The notes beneath the pieces were generated by a model. That model had not been told where the DNA came from and did not search any database. It saw only the letters and a list, made by a program, of their open reading frames with translations. Positions 63,338-63,589 of a DNA stretch of 63,589 nucleotides are shown in pieces. Numbering within the stretch: position 1 is the stretch's first letter; each line of letters starts with the position of its first letter. A program made the translations under genes and the position numbers. Source of the stretch: Arthrobacter sp. Leaf234 (lineage in GTDB: Bacteria > Actinomycetota > Actinomycetes > Actinomycetales > Micrococcaceae); contig NZ_LMLU01000011.1 in NCBI RefSeq assembly GCF_001422665.1, positions 1 through 63,589 on the forward strand. The letters run 5' to 3'.

Positions 63338-63448
63338 TTACTCAGCGCTGCGTTCCCGCACGCACTCGTGACGCGGGGTTGCCCCGCCGGTCAGCGCGTG
63401 GTGGCTTCCTGCAGCCGATGACGCGCCGGATGGTGCGCGGTCGGGTGG

Positions 63449-63589
63449 CTAGTGGCCGGGGGTGATCAGGCTCGACGCCCCGGTCCTCGCGGCCTGGAAA
63501 CGGGCCTGGACATCGGCCCAGTTCACCAGGTTCCACCACGCCTTCACGTACTCGGGCTTCACGTTCACGTAGTCCAGGTAGAACGCGTG
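63449..63589 (-). CDS. Superoxide dismutase (Fe/Mn), C-terminal part
   Basis: The last 46 residues and the stop of a minus-strand gene cut by the right edge read HAFYLDYVNVKPEYVKAWWN, then LVNWADVQARFQAAR. The first His is the metal ligand of the WEHA(F/Y)YL motif, and the rest is the standard C-terminus of Fe/Mn superoxide dismutases. The enzyme removes superoxide. Metal preference cannot be judged from this part. Confidence 0.93.
   Translation of the reverse strand, partial: HAFYLDYVNVKPEYVKAWWNLVNWADVQARFQAARTGASSLITPGH

Overview
The window is GC-rich actinobacterial DNA, most like Arthrobacter or a close Micrococcaceae relative. This is inferred from gene content and order: sufR-sufB-sufD-Rieske-sufC; ctaA / ctaB beside tkt-tal-pgi-zwf-opcA-pgl; gap-pgk-tpiA-secG; divergent glgA/glgC; bioY with an ECF module; many GTG starts and several probable leaderless genes. 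No phage, IS element, integrase or CRISPR array is visible.

Bases 1 to about 7100 are an accessory, decaying stretch. It holds a partial alpha/beta hydrolase, several small hypothetical genes, an intact PAS-ANTAR regulator and a YjdJ-type acetyltransferase. Between them lie remnants of a zinc alcohol dehydrogenase, a flavodoxin-like reductase, a GAF-ANTAR regulator and a short-chain dehydrogenase. Three of the remnants keep both ends of the gene but have lost the middle. Small zinc-knuckle proteins and two paralogous families also occur here. A tRNA-Leu(GAG) with its own terminator marks the end of this part.

Bases 7.5 to 30 kb are metabolic. They carry an M50-like membrane protease with kynureninase, a secreted trypsin-like protease, and a fatty-acid module (thiolase, large FabG, MaoC hydratase) divergent from a TetR regulator coupled to an acyl-CoA oxidase, with a strong palindromic operator between them. 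Next come glgA/glgC, the uncharacterised triad transglutaminase / alpha-E / circularly permuted ATP-grasp, aminopeptidase N, an unusual lipoate ligase, ribosomal protein bL31 type B, an rRNA/tRNA methylase and an ABC ATPase.

Bases 30 to 46 kb hold serB, two short-chain dehydrogenases, DUF3099 and SURF1 genes, an ice-binding secreted protein, an ABC-F ATPase, the biotin uptake operon bioY-ecfA-ecfT, and the SUF iron-sulphur operon (sufR, sufB, sufD, Rieske ferredoxin, sufC, plus a SufT-like gene). sufS and sufU are absent here.

Bases 46 to 63.6 kb are core energy metabolism: an ABC exporter, haem A synthase and haem O synthase for cytochrome oxidase, the pentose-phosphate operon tkt-tal-pgi-zwf-opcA-pgl, and, facing it across a 27-bp terminator stem, the glycolytic operon gap-pgk-tpiA-secG. 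The window ends inside a superoxide dismutase gene.

Most of the window is ordinary. The most interesting parts are the cluster of internally deleted genes at 0.5-5 kb, the transglutaminase/alpha-E/ATP-grasp triad, the TetR operator, and the small paralogous protein families at the left end. No clearly new multi-gene system could be established from sequence alone.
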